Assembly: GCA_016858145.1 (NCBI GenBank)
Contig: JAEHOE010000067.1
Location: forward strand, 496,001-560,000
Direction of reading: 5' to 3'
Source: Edaphochlamys debaryana
Lineage: Eukaryota > Chlorophyta > Chlorophyceae > Chlamydomonadales
DNA: 64,000 nucleotides
In this document: positions 43,051 through 64,000 of the stretch, piece after piece
Numbering within the stretch: the first letter of the stretch is position 1
How the letters are laid out: each line of letters starts with the position of its first letter
Program-made: the position numbers and the translations under genes
Notes under the pieces: model-generated
Seen by the model: the letters and a program-made list of their open reading frames with translations, nothing else
Databases searched by the model: none
What the model was told of the DNA's origin: nothing

Positions 43051-46015
43051 CGTTTCGGCGTGCGGCGCCTCCTGCCTTCAGCCCCCCCCCCAGCCCGCTG
43101 TGTCGGCGGGCTCTGCCCTCGGCATCTCGTGGCGTGGCTAGCCGTGGCAGCTTCACAGCGTCACACCTGGTTCTGTGGCGCGCACGTGGGCATAAAGCCA
43201 CTGCGGCCGGAGCGGTGGCCGTGGGCGTGGCGGCCGTAGCGGGAGCTCCGTGGCCGAGGCTGGAGAAGGCCGGGGGCACTCCTTTCTTGGACCGCAGCGG
43301 CTGGCGTCGTCGTATCTATCTCGTGGACTGAGGGCGGCGTTCATCTGGGTTGGTGTTGGCCCGGCCTCCGCTGAGGGCTGAGGGCCGCTCACCTCTTCGG
43401 CAACTAGGGTTGTTTCATCATACTGCGCCGTTGCGCTCCTCAGACTGGGTGTGCTCCGGCTCTGGGTCCCAGCGGATGCGGGCCTGGCCTGGGCAGAGGC
43501 TGCGGTGCCTGCGCCGATCAACTGACGAGGCCGGCGCGCACAGCTCTTTTCCTTCCTTTTCCGCTGCTGGCCGCCTCACACGTGTTGGCTCATGTGCGTT
43601 TTGGCGTAATAATGCCGAGCAGTTTATCAGAGACGGCGGCTTGGACCCCAAGTACATTTCCAATGCCGGTGGGGGTCTCATCTAAGCTACACTTATTATG
43701 GCAAGGCTCCACCACAGCACTAGCCTGAGCAGGCTGGCGCCCTAGGCTTGCTTAGTCAGGCGCCATGGCTGCGCGGGTGTCGTTGTCTCACCACTCTGAG
43801 CGATGCAGTTTTCCGGGGTTGCTGGTTGGCATGCGTGGGATTGTAGGGCGAGCTTGGGCACAGCGCTCGGCGGGAGCTAATGGATGCTATAATGTGTGCG
43901 ATTCGTGTGAGCCGCTTGCGAGCCGTGCATTCACGCGTTGTGCGCAGCACGCACGAGGAAGTCCGTTGAAAGGTTCCTCTCACTTGGGTTGCGTGGGGTT
44001 GTCGAGTCCGCGCCGGTAGGCTTGGGCTTGTGGCGGCGCGTACTGCGGGATAGCACTTGTGATTTCTTCACCTCACGATACTGTCGCATGGCTCGGATAG
44101 GCTGATTCATAGTCATCACCAAGCACTCGAGGGAGGCCCTTGGAAGAGCCTGCGCTCCATAGGGGATGATGGAATCAAGGAAAGTACGAGGAGCTTGCAG
44201 GAGAAGTTGTCTGGAAGCCGGAGGCTGCGCGTAGTAAACGTTGCCGTGCTGTGCAGTTGCTACCATTCTTCTTATCTCTTATGAGCAGCGATCCATTTCC
44301 GGATGCATCCTGCTCTGTCTGCGCTTTGTGACGTGCGTGTAATGGCGGACAGGCCTTGTGGTCTGCGCCAGCTGTCCTGTCTGTATCTTGGTTGTGTTCA
44401 TGCTGTCAATCATGTACAATCTATCACGTGGTGACTGCGCTTCGCCAGGGCGGGTTGAACCTGTCAGCAACACTAGAGCTCGTGTCAAGATGTGCGGTTT
44501 GGCGTTGACAGTCGACGATGGCCTGCTTGACGACTGCATCGGCTTGCTTTGGGGGCCAACCCACGGGCTGGTTGCTTCGGTTGAGCCATGGTGTGAGCTG
44601 AGCGTTTGGAGACGTTGACCCGTTGACCCGGGTTGACAGAAGACAGGAGTGCCGGACTGGAGTGGACTCACGTGTGCGGCGGCACTCACTTGGCCACCAC
44701 CTTGGGAAGAACCGGGGCCGCTATTGGGCTTTCGTGTGGAGGGCCGGACCTCGCCTTCCGTAGTGAGGGTTTGCTGATTGCCAGATTGGCTGTGCCGAGT
44801 CCATGTTGCCATGTGACAGGATGCGTATGGACATCACGGCTGAGCGCAAGGCAGGCTACGTGGCCCCCAGAGCAGGCTACCTGGTAGAGTTGCCAGGTGT
44901 TGCGGTGCGCTCAATTGGTAGTGGATTCACATCACGATTAGAGTACTGAGCAGCCTCAGGCTGACCACGTCATTAGGGCCTTTGGCCATGCAGGCAGGTG
45001 GAATCCCGCTTTCTGCTGAGCGGGATATGGCTGTGGCTGGCTTCTAATGCTGGCATGGCTAGTTTCGGTTTCATCACGCGCTCATGTCATGGACCAATTA
45101 TACCCTGGGAAGCCAGGGCCCAGAGTTCAGGACTGCCTGCAGAGTCCTATTGCGCCTCGGAGGGTTGCGGGCTGCCGTACAGTACCTTGAGGTCGGGCCC
45201 GGGGCCCCAGCGGTTGCCCGGCATGTTGCGGGCTTTCTCACCTTGTGTAAGTCATCTCACGATTTCTGGCCGCGCGCTGTGTGTGCTTACCTCATGACCA
45301 GCGCTCATCTTACAACGACAAGGACGGGCAGACAGCGGAGGCCTGAGGGGGCCCAAAGTGGCAAACTGGCGCTGAGCCGGGCCTAGGTTTCCGTCTAAGG
45401 ATATAGACCGGGTGCTATGCTTGTTTGGCTTGGCAGTTGGCACTGACCCCTGCAGCCGCGAAACACGCCCTACGACACAACCAAGCGCTTCGCTTAGTTG
45501 ATGTCTTCTAACCCCTGCAGCCGGGAGATTGTCCTCGTCAAACCCTGCAGCCGGGAGATAACGCAGATGCCGGGGGACGTTGGTGGGTTGGGGGGCTGCA
45601 GCGCACGACGCGGAGATGATGAAGCGAGTGCCGGGGAGGTGGGGCGGCCTACCCCACGGCGCCGACCTGTGCACCTGTGCAGGTCCAGCCCGGCGGGCCC
45701 GTGGCGGCGTTCAGGTTGGTGGGGCAGAGCACTGAGGACCGGCAGCCGGCAGGCGGTGGTGGTGATGCGAAAGGTGCTGGAGTGGGGTTATAATACTTAA
45801 CGGGGGTGCTGTCAGAGTGGGCTCCAGGGGGAAGCAAGCGAGGCCGGAACCCAGACACCGGGGGGTCTGGGGGCGATCACCCGGGCGACACGAAACACGC
45901 GCGTTGAAGGCCCACGTCCCGATCTGACGCACTCTCGACTGCATAACGCTGCTGCATAAGCATCTTGGTAACAACCAAAGCGAGCCCTGCAAGCGCTCGC
46001 GCGACTCGCGTCACA
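43051..46015. other. Intergenic region between the KH and beta-galactosidase genes
   Basis: It contains the KH gene 3' UTR and the beta-galactosidase promoter. At 45,440-45,560 the string CCCTGCAGCCGGGAGA is repeated, next to one copy of the dispersed motif TTGATGTCTTCTAACCCC (45,497). No conserved coding frame was found; the 177-codon minus frame at 44,279-44,812 has no recognisable domain. Confidence 0.45.
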
Positions 46016-56536
<10,521 letters not shown>

Positions 56537-58933
56537 GAGCATCTGCAGGGGATCCCTACCGTTCCGGACGGATCCCAATTGAAGAGATTGGGCCATGAAG
56601 GGCCATGGAGCTTTCAGAGGTCCACCAAAACATGGAGCCGAGAGCGCTGCGGGGGGTCGCGGCGGTGCCCGGCTGAGACTAAGACTGTGCGAGGGGGCCT
56701 GGCCTGGCCTGGCCGCTGTCGGGTGCCCTCGAGGTGGCGCTTGAGAGAGCGGCCGCGGCACATCGGAGCCTGGGTCATGGAGCGCACGCTGCAAGGGCGC
56801 CGCACTGAGGGATGCACACCAAGGGCCCGGAGGAGTGAGGGCTGTGGCTTCGGCTCTGTTTTGGGCACGCGGCGACTTAGGGGCCAGGGAGCCAGCGCTG
56901 CCTCTGACCACGCATTTTGGGGAGGCGGCGACAGACATGGCGGGGCCCTGCTATGGGCTGGGACCGTGGGGCGGTGGGGGTGGACTGCGCCCTCTGCGCG
57001 GGTGCATGTGGTGTTCCGTTGCGTTGCGGCACAGAACCGGCTGTTGAGTTGATGCGCAAGGCGTGCTTGGCGGTGCAGGTCCTCGCAGGGCCGCACGTTC
57101 TCGCGGCCGCTGTGCATACATACATACGGTTACCTCGGCACCTTCTGGCGTCAACTTATTGATGTTGCAGGTTGTGACGTGTTAGTTGCTGCTCAGGCTG
57201 TCAGTTCCTGCGGGAGTCGTGTCGTCAAGCACGAGGCTGCTGGAGCCGTGGAGCGGCTGGACCAACGGCTGGGCCAAGTCGTCATGGCACTCGAGCCAGC
57301 AGGCTGTAATCTGCCGTACGCGGTTTCACGCTCTGTCGAGGGACCTGCAACCCAGATTTCCTGGCCTCCATGATTGCGCTGTACTGTGGAGCTCGTACGG
57401 CACAGTACGGCCATTGCCACGGAGGACACAGCTGGCACCAGTGGACCCCTGCCCTTGGGCGAGTTTTACACAGCATCTTCCGTACTGGTGCCACCATCTC
57501 TCCTCACGCCCCGCGAGTCAGCTCCACCCCTGTCCCCAAAAGAAGTTGACCACCTAGCAATCTCAGCAAAGGACGTCAGCCCAACGAAAGCCCGAATCCA
57601 GAACCATCAATGCTGCTACACGCCACGAAAGACAGTGCGGGGTACACTTGGGAAGGATGCGGTAGCCTTGGCGCGCCTGCCTTGCACTTGCACAGCACGC
57701 AACGCACGTGGGCATAAGGGACGGTAGATCTACACACCGCACCGCCATAATTACGCGCCAAATCAGCAACCGCCCACGCAACAACTTCAGCGCCTGAGCC
57801 GGTTTAGGGCCACAAAGAATCTAACGCCAGCGCAATCCTCCGCCTCACGCCAGCCTTCCAGAAACGGCGGCCCTGGGCGGCCGACCCACCACGGTTTGCC
57901 CTTGTCCGGAAGCTGGGCGGCATCATACGAGATGATGCCGGCTGGGCCCCAAGAAAGAAAGGAACTGAAACCGCCCGATCGCTATGGCCTCGTGTGAAGG
58001 GGCCATTTAGGTCCATCGTGCACTTAGGGACGACCTTCGCCAAAGCGGCAGACTAGGTAGCTTGGTAACACGATGTGTGAACGACAGTTTAACGCAGGCC
58101 GCTCCCTTTTTAGGAGCAACGCCCGCAAACTCAGTCCGGTATAAGCCCAACCCTTACTACAGAAGCGAGTGGCAGTGTGCCACACCCCATGGCCCACTCG
58201 CACCCTCTCGCATCACACGACTCGCTCACCGCCCCTCTCCTACGTCCATTCAAAACCAGTCGCTCCCCCATCGCTCAGATACGATACGATACGAAATCTC
58301 AATAGCAAAGGAAGCTCGTTAGATACGTGAAACCTCTCTCCCTCTCTCACTCGACCTCCACTCCCCGCTCTCCGTCCACACAGTTCCCCACCACACTCCA
58401 CAGACGTCCTCCTCGCCCTCGCTTGCGAGCGTGGTCGCTTAATCTCGGGCGCTGGCTTCAAAGCCGCGCTCGCCAAAACGCGACGCATCAACACTCCTCT
58501 TTGAGGATCTTCGGCCGGGCGAGACGCACCCAGCAGTCGAAACACGCGTGACATACAAGACGAATCTCGCGAAGCAGCTGCCTGCTCATCAGGCCGCTGC
58601 AATAAGCTCCTGCAACTCTGTTAAGACGGCTTCCGTGCGACGCGCTTTCTCGCGCTTTCCAGGCCACTCTCACTGAAGGACCGGGGCTCCATGCCCCGAA
58701 CCCATGCTTGTTAGCTACCCCCCCAAAGTCGACACAGAATACGCGGGCTCCGCTCCAGGTTGAGCCCTGCTCCAGTCTAGTCTGTACTCCGCTAGAAACG
58801 TTTCTTCGTGTGGGCCCACCAGCCGAGACGCATATCCGGGCAGGGCCTCCCCTCTCTTGGATCGACAACTCACATGGCGGATCAGCCTCTTGTCTGTACC
58901 GGTAGTTGGCTAACAGCGCAGCCGGCGCGCGCC
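56537..58933. other. Convergent intergenic region
   Basis: It lies between the 3' ends of the beta-galactosidase (plus) and PHT4-like (minus) genes and so holds both 3' UTRs. A TGTAA string at about 57305 could be the algal poly(A) signal of the beta-galactosidase transcript; this is only a match to the known chlamydomonad signal. No coding frame with domain support was seen. Confidence 0.45.
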
Positions 58934-61900
58934 TTAGTCGAAAATCTTCTCACCCGTGGAGAAGGTGAGCCAGATTGCCGTACCGCACAGATACAGCGCC
59001 ACGGCGACCTGTCGTAACGGGGGGCAGGAAGCGGACAAAACGCTCAGGTCTGCATCCAAAGACTATAACAAGCAGCGTCCCTTTCGCCCCCTCGGACATG
59101 AGGCATGCCCCTAGGCCCCGCAGACGTGCCCGTAGTGCCCAGCCGGCCCTCTGCCCCTTGCCCTCCGCTGCCCCTGCCCCTACCCCTGCCCAAATCCTTC
59201 TTGGTCCCAAGCTGCTAACCGCCCTCTCACCTGCCACACAGCGGGCCACCCGCCGCCGCTCTGCAGCAGCCAGCCAGTGACCAGGCTGCCGACCACGCCC
59301 GCCAGCACGCCCGCCGTGTCTGCGAGGGAAAAACGCGAAACCAAACAAATCCGGATTCAGTTCTGGTCCTGTGCGTTGCGACGCCTGCAGGCTGGCGAAC
59401 TCCACAAATAAGCTGAGGCCCCATTAGTTGTTGCATGATGACATATGCATGACTCACTCGACAGGCCGAGCAGCACGCCGGCGTATCGGGGCCCAATGTC
59501 CTGATGGTTGGCGTACAGGCCCGCCTGGGAGAAGGCGTCCAGGCCCTGACAGGGGAGGGGGGCAACGGGGTGGGATGGGATGGAGGGAGATCAGAGGAGA
59601 TGCGATCGGGACTGACGAGACGGGTGACCACAACAATGGGCGCCAGGAGTCAGACAGCCCGGGGCAACGCAGCCAGGGTCGGGAAGCACACCGGGGAGTC
59701 CCAGCCCCGCGGGCGAGGTTGCCCGCAGCGCACACAGCATGCGCAGCACGCAGCGCACGCACCTGGCTGCCGATCATGCACAGCACGGCGCCCGACACGG
59801 AGGTGACGCTGCCCAGCTGCGACAGGAAGAAGGCGGGGCCCAGGAAGCCAATGGTCTGCATAACCTGCGGGCGCGAAAACACAAGGGGGCGACGGGCGGG
59901 GGCGGAAATGGATCGGCACGCCAGAAGGAATCTCAAACTTTTATCTCAAACATTTGCCGACATTGGCACAACGCAAGGGCGCCTGGGCGAACCAACATGT
60001 GAACGCGTCGTTGGCACGTACGACACTCTGCACCCGAGGCCCCCCGCCCCTCAACCCCGGCCGACCCAACTCTGGGCACGACGCCTGCGCAACGTCTCTT
60101 GGACCCTGAAACCCACAACTTTCGGCCCCGGCCGGCCCCAGGCTGCGAATGCGTTTGCCCACCTTGCGGACCGTGGTGAGGCTCCAGCCCTTCTCCGCCA
60201 GGGCGTCCGCGGCCCAGCCCGCCACGTTGGCCATGAGCGCCATGGCGGCCCAGGGCAGGACCGACAGGATCCCAGACTCGGTCAGGTTCAGGCCCAGGAC
60301 CTGTACGGCAGAAGCGGGGCGGTGGGGGGGGGAGGCAAGGGCTGGGTGAGTGGGTGGAAAGGGAGCATGTGCCGGTGTGTGGGCCGCGTGAAGGCTATGG
60401 AGATGATGATGGGCATGCGTAGGAATGCAGTAAGGCAGGGCGCGGAAAGGCGCGTGTGAACAAAGGCGGCAGGCCTTGTCGTACCTGGTTGTAGTAGGCT
60501 GGCATCCACGTCAGCAGGATGAACAGGCCCCAGTTGTGGCAGAAGTGGGACAGAATGATGGCCCAGACTGTGTAGCGGAAGGGCGAAGGGCCAAAAAGCG
60601 GCAAGCATGGCGGTGAGGGTTTAGGGTGAGCGAGAAGCGGCCTTGCCCTACCCCGTGACTGATTCCGCCTCCTCCGAGCGAACCGCTTGCGTGCACGTAC
60701 ACGGGCAACCCTCAACAAACCCCGAGCCTCTCGCCCTGCCCCTGCCTCTCGCGAGGCGGCGCTCACCCTCCTTGCGGCTGAGGATCTGGCGCCAGGGGAT
60801 GCTGGCGGCGCGGCCCGTGGTGTTCTGGGGCGTAGTGGCCTCGATGAAGGCCCGCTCGCGGGGGTCCAGGCGGGCGTCCTCGCGCGGCGTGGACGAGACC
60901 TGGCTGAACCACACCAGCGCCCTGGGGTGGGGGGAACGGGGGCAAGGGGGGTAGCAGGCGGTGAGGGGCAGGGCGCAGGTGGGGACTCCGGCGGATGGCC
61001 GCCGCGTGCCATGCAGGGGTGTCGGGCGGCCCCGCTCGGCAGAACGCGGAAAATGACCAGCATGGTACAAGCACGCAATTACACTAGGAGACAAGATGTA
61101 TGAGGGCAGGCGGCAGCTCACCAGGCAATGCCGAGCGATCCGAACCACCAGAAAACCGAGGGCCAGCCCATGGCGTTGACGATGTGCGGGGAGGCGCCCA
61201 GGCCCACCACGGAGCCTGCGTGGGCGACCGGGGCAGGGGTGCAGGCTCCAAGTCAGTCGGCAGTCCTCCACGCTCTTGGGGTAGCGCATACGCGGGATTA
61301 GCTCGCTAGCGCTCTCGCTACAGCGTCGTGTTATTATCATGAGCTCCGGAGGTCCTGGACCGCATGCTCACCGGTGAACATGCCGGAGTACACCAGGGCC
61401 AGGCTGCGGCTGCGCTCAGAGATGGGCACCCACTTGGCCAGCATGGCGTTCTACGGGAGGGGGGAGGACAAGAGGTAAGGGGCGTTAGTTGGGGGCCAGG
61501 GGGTTGAGGCGGACGGGCGGGCGGGTGGCGAGGGTGCCACCCGTCGCCCCCAACCATCCGCGTGATCTGCCGTACAGCATGACTCACCATGGCCGGCATG
61601 GCCACTCCCTCGCCGATGCCCATGAGGCAGCGCGCGCCCAGCAGCGCCGGGAGGCCCATGGAGGCGGCCACGGGGGTGGCGGCGGTGGCCAGGGACCACC
61701 ACAGCACGCCCAGGCCCAGCACGGCCTTGCCGCCCACCCGGTCGGCCAGCACGCCGCCCGCCACCTGAGTCAGAAGGTAGCCCCTGCGCGCGGAGAAAGC
61801 CACACGACAGCGAAGTTTGAGCGGGGAACAGCTTCTTCTTCTTGCATTGGTAGCCCGAGCCTGTAGGTCTCGATAATGCCAGGGGCAGGGCAGTCACGGG

Positions 61901-62653
61901 AGGGCTGAGGGAGCGGCAGAGGTGGGAACTGCGGGGCGACCGCCTAGCGGCGCGGGGCGCAGCGGCTCACCAGAAGAAGGAAGAGTTGACGAGGCCCATG
62001 GTGGCGGCGTCCCACCCGAATTGTTGCGACATGGGCAGGATGGCGACGCTCATGTTGACTCGGTCCAGGTTGCACAGCACGAAAGCCACAAAGCACATGG
62101 CCACAACCTGAGGCGAGCAAGGGGCGAGGGTCAAGGCCAAGGCGAAAAGAAAAAATGGTGGGCAGGTGGTGGGGCAGCGGTGGGGCATGTCCAGCTGCGA
62201 TGACAGCTGCCAAGTAAGATGAGCGCCGCGAGGCCAAAGCCGGGATGGTCGGATGGATGGATACCCCGGCATGGAACCGGAGCGGCCTCACAATCTCACC
62301 GTCCATCGCTTACGCCACCCTTCCAGGCCGTCCGATTCCTGCACCACTGCCGGGGCAACGGCCACCTGGCGATTGAGGGAGGGGAAAGCGGGGGGCGGAG
62401 TATACACGGCGTCAGACCTCGCAGCTCGGGAGTCCCAACGGGGGCCTCCTGCGCCTTGGACGGACGCGCGGCGCGCCTCCTTCGGGCTTTCCAGGCGCGT
62501 ACCCAGCCGGACGAAGCTCGCAGCCGGACAGGTGTGGGGCGAGAGGGAGATGGGGTGCAGCCACGTACGGCATGCGTACGGCATGGTGCAGCTAGCTCAC
62601 CGCCTGCATGTCCTCGACCTCAGCCATGTCGTACTCATCATAGCTAGATGCCA
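58934..62653 (-). CDS. PHT4/SLC17-type anion (phosphate) transporter, 5' end unresolved
   Basis: Twelve exons: 62653-62601, 62107-61971, 61783-61588, 61450-61372, 61215-61122, 60921-60767, 60567-60485, 60300-60163, 59864-59763, 59545-59458, 59319-59231 and 59008-58934. All phases join, giving about 429 residues. The series is a major-facilitator fold: FVLCNLDRVNMSVAILPMS (the N-R-VNMSVA signature of the anion:cation symporter family), GYLLTQVAGGVLADRVGGK, CLMGIGEGVAMPAMNAMLA, ILSHFCHNWGLFILLTWMPA, AGVLLGLSNTAGVLAGVVGS and a FSTGEKIFD C-terminus. This matches plant PHT4/ANTR proteins, plastid or Golgi transporters of inorganic phosphate or organic anions. The first listed exon starts at phase 2 after TTTTCAG, so at least one upstream exon (probably with a transit peptide) lies beyond 62653 and was not found. 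Confidence 0.85.
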
Positions 62654-64000
62654 CTGAAAAGAGAGCGAGGCCAGTAGCCGTGGGCTGCAGACAGAGACAC
62701 ACCAAACACGCGCACGTGACAAGACCAAGATATTTACTCAACGGCAGTCACGAGACCGGCCAAGTCCCCAGACACACCGCTAGCAAGTCACGGACGGGCA
62801 GTGGATAACTGCATTCCGGGAAATGGAGTCAAAAACACGCGGGACACCCGCTTGATTTCTTCAGTCACTGCCTGGCGCTCAGCCGCCGGCCTCGGTAGCC
62901 CCGGGATTAATTGCACACGCACCCGCTCAGGCGACTTTGGTCGTGGTACTGCGGGGCTGTGCGACCCAGCTCCACCGCCCAGGGCCCGGGGCGCGGGAGG
63001 TGCCCGTTCGAGGGTCCGCCCGCGGGCGGGGTGGGAGTCGTGTCGGGGGACTGGTGAGCGTAGGCTCCCCGCGAGCAGCCGTGGTTGAAACTCGGCCTGC
63101 ACAAGGCGGGGCACAACGTGCGCAGGAGCATAAGCACATAGGTCCTAGGCTTCTGACGCGCGCCAAGGCTGGCAGGCAGGCCCGGCGCCGGGAACGCCGC
63201 GAAGGCCGCGAGATGCCCGGCGGTGGGCCCCGAGCCAGGCATCGCGCCTCTGTGCCAGCGTGCTGCACCTACCGTGCATTTTACGAGTCGTGCGGGACGC
63301 GCACTCCTTGCCGCCCTGGTGGGGAGCAAACGGGTGCAGATGCATGAAAAAGTCGGACGTTGGGGTGGAGCCATCGCAAGCGCAGCCCGCTGCTGCTACC
63401 CACAAGGCTTCAGCTGCGCAGCGCGGTGAGACGCTGGGCAAGCAGGCTCCACGGGCGCAGGCCATTTGTGTCAAGGCCCTAGTGTTGTGCAAGCCGCAGC
63501 AATCCAGGCGCGTGAGCGCTGAGATGTATACAGACTAACAGTGTGGCGATGTGAGTGCTGTGGGTTCGGCAGAAGTGCGCCCGCAGCGAGAATTGGTTTG
63601 GTCTCCAGGCGGAATGTGCTTGTGCTCTGCTTTTTATGCTGGCTGCAGCAGAGTGGGCAGGACTGTTCGTCTGTTCAGAAAGTATGCTAGACGCACTTGT
63701 AAATGCTCGAGACGAATTGGCCACTAGCACTGCGGAACCAGGTGTGGCTCTCCGCCACACACTCGCCCACAGCGGCACACACCTGCTGCCGGGCCGCCCG
63801 CGCCCCCCGGCCCCGCCTTCCCGCCTCTGTCGGCGCCAGCATCGCACAACATAGCCCCCGGTCCTTTCCCCGGGTGAGCACCCGAGACGCCCACCGCGCG
63901 TCTCACCTTGCACCTAGTTGCAGGTGCAGGCTCCGACGCAGTCTGGCCCGGGGCTGACGGGTGCCGACGTGTCGGGCTGTGTGGCGCCGGCAGCACCCCC
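62654..64000. other. 5' region of the PHT4-like gene and window end
   Basis: It should contain the missing 5' exon(s) and promoter of the PHT4-like gene on the minus strand. Arg/Ala/Ser-rich minus frames between about 62,930 and 63,490 have transit-peptide-like composition, but none has a donor in the phase required by the 62653 acceptor without an in-frame stop, so no exon is called. No other gene is supported. Confidence 0.4.

Noticed and set aside
44904..44940. tRNA-like string GCGCTCAATTGGTAGTGG
   Set aside because: It resembles a D-arm, but no anticodon arm, T-arm or acceptor stem could be paired around it.
62788..63492. Transit-peptide exon of the PHT4-like gene
   Set aside because: Composition is suggestive, but the candidate donor at about 62923 requires a frame that contains a stop codon, so no exon was called.

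Overview
The window looks like nuclear DNA of a volvocine/chlamydomonad green alga. It is very GC-rich. Its genes are split by many short introns with GTGAG/GTGCG donors and pyrimidine-rich CAG acceptors. Proteins are rich in Ala/Gly/Pro low-complexity stretches, and the intergenic DNA holds many small repeats and non-autonomous transposons. The species cannot be fixed from the sequence alone. All gene models here were joined by hand from splice signals, reading phase and family similarity.

Layout. (1) 0-19.3 kb, minus strand: three tandem copies of a gene for a large alanine-rich protein with a C-terminal MYND zinc finger. Copy A (98-7543) is a pseudogene broken by a 3,038-bp DNA transposon (704-3741), by an 857-bp insertion (5513-6369) and by a frameshift. 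Copies B (9453-12972) and C (15834-19329) are intact three-exon genes. Truncated 3' ends of the neighbouring ZNHIT2-like gene lie upstream of A and B, so whole blocks were duplicated. (2) 19.6-23.1 kb, minus: a ZNHIT2-like HIT zinc-finger gene, head-to-head with a small two-exon gene of unknown function (23357-24005, plus). (3) 25.5-28.3 kb, minus: a plastid HEAAH membrane-protease-like gene (VIR3-like), head-to-head with (4) 28.7-36.4 kb, plus: a TMEM135-like membrane-protein gene with a roughly 750-residue disordered C-terminal extension. (5) 40.0-43.1 kb, plus: a three-KH-domain RNA-binding protein. (6) 46.0-56.5 kb, plus: a 22-exon LacZ-type GH2 beta-galactosidase. (7) 58.9-62.7 kb, minus: a PHT4/SLC17-type anion transporter whose 5' end is not resolved.

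The genes do not form a pathway; this is an ordinary eukaryotic neighbourhood with two head-to-head pairs that probably share promoters. The most unusual signals are structural. In the TMEM135-like and beta-galactosidase genes, many introns contain a second, partly decayed copy of the adjacent exon edge with its splice site, 78-275 bp away. One of these is a three-fold 100-bp repeat that could supply in-frame 39-nt mini-exons. The transposon in copy A carries a KDZ-like cysteine-rich protein whose expected catalytic half is replaced by an in-frame array of eleven 38-residue repeats.
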